This document shows, piece by piece, positions 62,140 to 64,000 of a stretch of DNA of 64,000 nt. How positions within the stretch are numbered: position 1 is the stretch's first letter; the number at the start of each line of letters is the position of its first letter. The stretch comes from Stieleria maiorica (GTDB taxonomy: Bacteria > Planctomycetota > Planctomycetia > Pirellulales > Pirellulaceae). A program made the translations under genes and the position numbers. The stretch covers positions 5,206,402 through 5,270,401 of the forward strand of contig NZ_CP036264.1 in NCBI RefSeq assembly GCF_008035925.1. The letters run 5' to 3'. The notes beneath the pieces are model-generated. The model was not told the origin of the DNA. It did no database searches and worked only from the letters and a program-made list of their open reading frames with translations.

Positions 62140-63336
62140 ATGACGTATCACCAAGTTCTGCAACTTGTCTTGGCCTGCTGTGCGTTGGCGCTGGTGTACG
62201 TGTACGCACTGTTTCCGATCGCGATGAGTGTGATCGGAAATCGGGCCGGCAAGCGCGAACGTCAACCGAGCGGCAACGGCAGCGAGTCGAGTTCCGAGCT
62301 ACCGAGTGTCACGCTGGTGATCCCGGCACACAACGAGCAATCGGTCATCGAATCCAAGCTGGACAATTCGTTGAAGCTGGAATACCCGGACCAGCTTTTG
62401 AGAATCATCGTCGCTTGTGACGGAGTGGATGACGCGACCGCTGATCTTGCGAAAGCCTACGAATCGGAACGGATTCGGGTGTTGGCCTTTCCCGTCCGCC
62501 GCGGTAAGGCCAGCGTGATCAGCGATGCGGTTGCCGATGCCAACACCGAGCTGGTTTGTTTGTGCGACGCCAACGTGATGTTCGCTCCCGATGCGCTGCT
62601 TAGAATGGTGAAGCACTTCATCCAGAAAGACGTCGGGGCGGTCAGCGGCGATGTCCGGCTGGACAGCGAAAAATCGAGTTTCGGTGCGGCAGAATCACTC
62701 TATTATCGCATCGAGCGCAGCATTCATCGCGGCGAATCGCGAATCGGATCGATGATGGGTGTTGACGGAGGCATGTATGTCATCCGTCGAGAGTTGTTTG
62801 AGTCGCTGGACGAGAATACGATCCTGGATGATTTTACGGTTTCCATGGGAGTGATTCGCAGCGGAAAACGAATCGTGTACGAACCGGCCGCGATCGCGAC
62901 CGAGAGCGCGACCGAGGCTGCGACGACCGAATTCAATCGACGTGTTCGACTGAGCACCGGCGCGGCCCAAATCGTGTTGCGACGTCAGTTCCCGTCGATT
63001 TCACAACCCGTCGAACTGCTCACCTTTATTTCGCACAAACTGCTCCGTTGGCTTTCACCATTCATCATCCTGATTGCCATTGCGGCACTGTCGGTTTTGG
63101 CGATCTCCGATGGCTATTATCGGGCGATCGCATCGCTCTTGTTCGTGATAGGCATCTTGTCGATCATCGGCGCCGTTTCGGTCACGCTGCGACGTCTGAC
63201 GTTGTTTGCGGTGCCGTTCTATTTTTCGATGAGCCAGATCGCGATGGCATACGGGACATGCAAAGGAGTGTTCGGTCATCCCAACGCCCGGTGGCAACGG
63301 ACGGCTCGCGAAGTCAACAATGTTAGTCCGGAGTGA
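62140..63336 (+). CDS. Membrane GT2-family glycosyltransferase (paralogue)
   Basis: A 398-residue protein of the same layout as the preceding gene: N-terminal helix, SVTLVIPAHNEQSVIESKLD, RIIVACDGVDDATADLA, LVCLCDANVMFAPDAL, GVDGGMYVIRREL, DDFTVSMGVIRSG, NRRVRLSTGAAQI and four C-terminal membrane helices. The two are clearly homologous but diverged, suggesting different linkages or donors on one polymer. Only 52 bases separate them. No fused domains. Confidence 0.88.
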   Translation: MTYHQVLQLVLACCALALVYVYALFPIAMSVIGNRAGKRERQPSGNGSESSSELPSVTLVIPAHNEQSVIESKLDNSLKLEYPDQLLRIIVACDGVDDATADLAKAYESERIRVLAFPVRRGKASVISDAVADANTELVCLCDANVMFAPDALLRMVKHFIQKDVGAVSGDVRLDSEKSSFGAAESLYYRIERSIHRGESRIGSMMGVDGGMYVIRRELFESLDENTILDDFTVSMGVIRSGKRIVYEPAAIATESATEAATTEFNRRVRLSTGAAQIVLRRQFPSISQPVELLTFISHKLLRWLSPFIILIAIAALSVLAISDGYYRAIASLLFVIGILSIIGAVSVTLRRLTLFAVPFYFSMSQIAMAYGTCKGVFGHPNARWQRTAREVNNVSPE

Positions 63337-63339
63337 ATC

Positions 63340-64000
63340 GTGAACCCGCCCTCCGCCGAGCACAACGAGTTGCGATTGGTCGTCACGATTGATACCGAGG
63401 AGGAGGGTCTGTGGTCGGGCGACTATCCGTTAACCGGTGAAGTCACCAATATCCGAGGCGTACCGCGATTCCAGGAACTCTGCGATCGACATGGCGTGCG
63501 TCCAACCTATTTGATCGACGCACCGGTCGTCCAATCCGACGAGGCGGTGGGTATCTTGAGACCGATTCAAGATGACGATCGAGCGGAGATCGGGACGCAC
63601 GTTCACCCCTGGAATAATCCTCCGACGTCGGAAGAGCGTTCGCCAAGAAACTCTTACCTTTGCAATTTGCCCGAGCAACTGCAGCGAGAGAAAATTGCTT
63701 GGCTGACCGACATGATCGAATCACGTTTTGGGCGACGTCCGCGCTCGTTTCGTGCCGGCCGATACGGCCTGGACATTCATGGCGCACGGATCTTGCAAGA
63801 GTTGGGTTACCTGGTGGATTCTAGCGTGATTCCACTGACCGACTACACGCCGGCGGGCGGCCCTGATTTTCGCCGTGCACCGATGGCTCCCTATCACGTC
63901 GGCGGTGACGACTTGATCGAGCCGCATCGATCCGGCCAGTTGTACGAAGTCCCCGTCACCGTCGGGTTCACTCATCGGTGGTTCGAATTGGCCGGTTGGT
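63340..64000 (+). CDS. Polysaccharide-deacetylase-family protein, 3' truncated
   Basis: A GTG at 63340, three bases after the previous stop, opens a frame that stays open to the window end (220 residues). It reads LRLVVTIDTEEEGLWSGDYP, with acidic residues in place of the NodB TFDDG start, then GVPRFQELCDRHGVRPTYLI, EIGTHVHPWNNPP (the H-x3 His-metal segment) and RSFRAGRYGLDIHGARIL. The layout matches NodB-fold deacetylases of the WalW/polysaccharide-deacetylase-like type. Because it runs off the end, activity and length cannot be judged. It is probably co-transcribed with the two GT2 genes. Confidence 0.82.
   Translation, partial: MNPPSAEHNELRLVVTIDTEEEGLWSGDYPLTGEVTNIRGVPRFQELCDRHGVRPTYLIDAPVVQSDEAVGILRPIQDDDRAEIGTHVHPWNNPPTSEERSPRNSYLCNLPEQLQREKIAWLTDMIESRFGRRPRSFRAGRYGLDIHGARILQELGYLVDSSVIPLTDYTPAGGPDFRRAPMAPYHVGGDDLIEPHRSGQLYEVPVTVGFTHRWFELAGW

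Noticed and set aside
1-64000. tRNA, rRNA, prophage and insertion-sequence genes
   Set aside because: I found no tRNA-like cloverleaf, rRNA segment, integrase or transposase reading frame anywhere in the window.

Overview
This 64 kb window is one long exopolysaccharide / cell-envelope glycan biosynthesis region of a planctomycete, most likely a member of the Pirellulaceae (Rhodopirellula-type). The assignment rests on a DUF1549/DUF1553 gene next to a DUF1501 gene (a planctomycete hallmark pair), a secreted G8/beta-helix/RTX protein whose N-terminus carries the planctomycete 'LE-x-R-x-(L/M)-LA' type motif, frequent GTG starts, a visibly GC-rich composition, and intergenic palindromes of the kind common in these genomes. 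I could run no database search; the species is not determined. Nearly all genes lie on the + strand, many overlapping by 1-8 bases (ATGA, GTGA, TAGTG), so large parts behave as operons. Only two genes are on the - strand.

Layout. (1) 1-9801: export and chain-length end of an exosortase-A-type EPS locus: 3' part of a BY-kinase/chain-length regulator, a 1727-residue membrane-anchored TPR protein, an EpsI-domain protein, a polyprenyl-phosphate sugar transferase and an XrtA-type deacetylase. (2) 9866-22325: GT4 glycosyltransferases, an APH-fold kinase, two sulfotransferases, a deacetylase, a heparinase II/III-family lyase and an asparagine-synthase-like PP-loop enzyme. (3) 22457-26795: AlgD-like GDP-mannose dehydrogenase, an ATP-grasp/low-molecular-weight tyrosine phosphatase fusion and a GT4. 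(4) 26833-33298: formyltransferase, SGNH-like protein, 43-residue membrane protein, MBOAT, AMP-forming ligase, carrier protein and PLP decarboxylase. (5) 33299-36498: repeats, then the DUF1549/DUF1501 pair. (6) 36725-52408: GT2 enzymes, Gfo/Idh oxidoreductase, SDR, O-antigen-ligase-like protein, polyprenyl-P-sugar GT2 plus GT-C, an ABC-2 exporter with a Wzt-type ATPase, SpsF- and NeuB-like genes and more GTs. (7) 52409-58973: a lower-GC patch with a - strand sulfotransferase, then two tandem methyltransferase/P-loop fusions facing a secreted G8 protein. (8) 58974-64000: structured intergenic DNA, a cyclase-family protein, two membrane GT2s and the 5' part of a third deacetylase.

How it works together (inference). 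A sugar-phosphate is loaded on undecaprenyl phosphate by the sugar transferase, GTs extend it, and AlgD supplies GDP-mannuronate. The product is then modified by deacetylation, sulfation, possibly amidation, and acylation. The best candidate for an undescribed system is the 26.8-33.3 kb cassette. Its MBOAT, carrier protein, ligase, SGNH protein and small F-x-Y-x-x-F-ended membrane protein match the parts list of a Dlt (teichoic acid D-alanylation) system, but it sits in a Gram-negative-type EPS locus and adds a LysA-fold decarboxylase that may act on the carrier-bound amino acid, as BtrK does in butirosin biosynthesis. A second candidate is the tandem methyltransferase/P-loop fusion pair, which may be a chain-terminating cap system analogous to WbdD and serve the Wzm/Wzt exporter in the same window. 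BY-kinase/Wzy-type and ABC-type export genes together suggest at least two glycans are made here.
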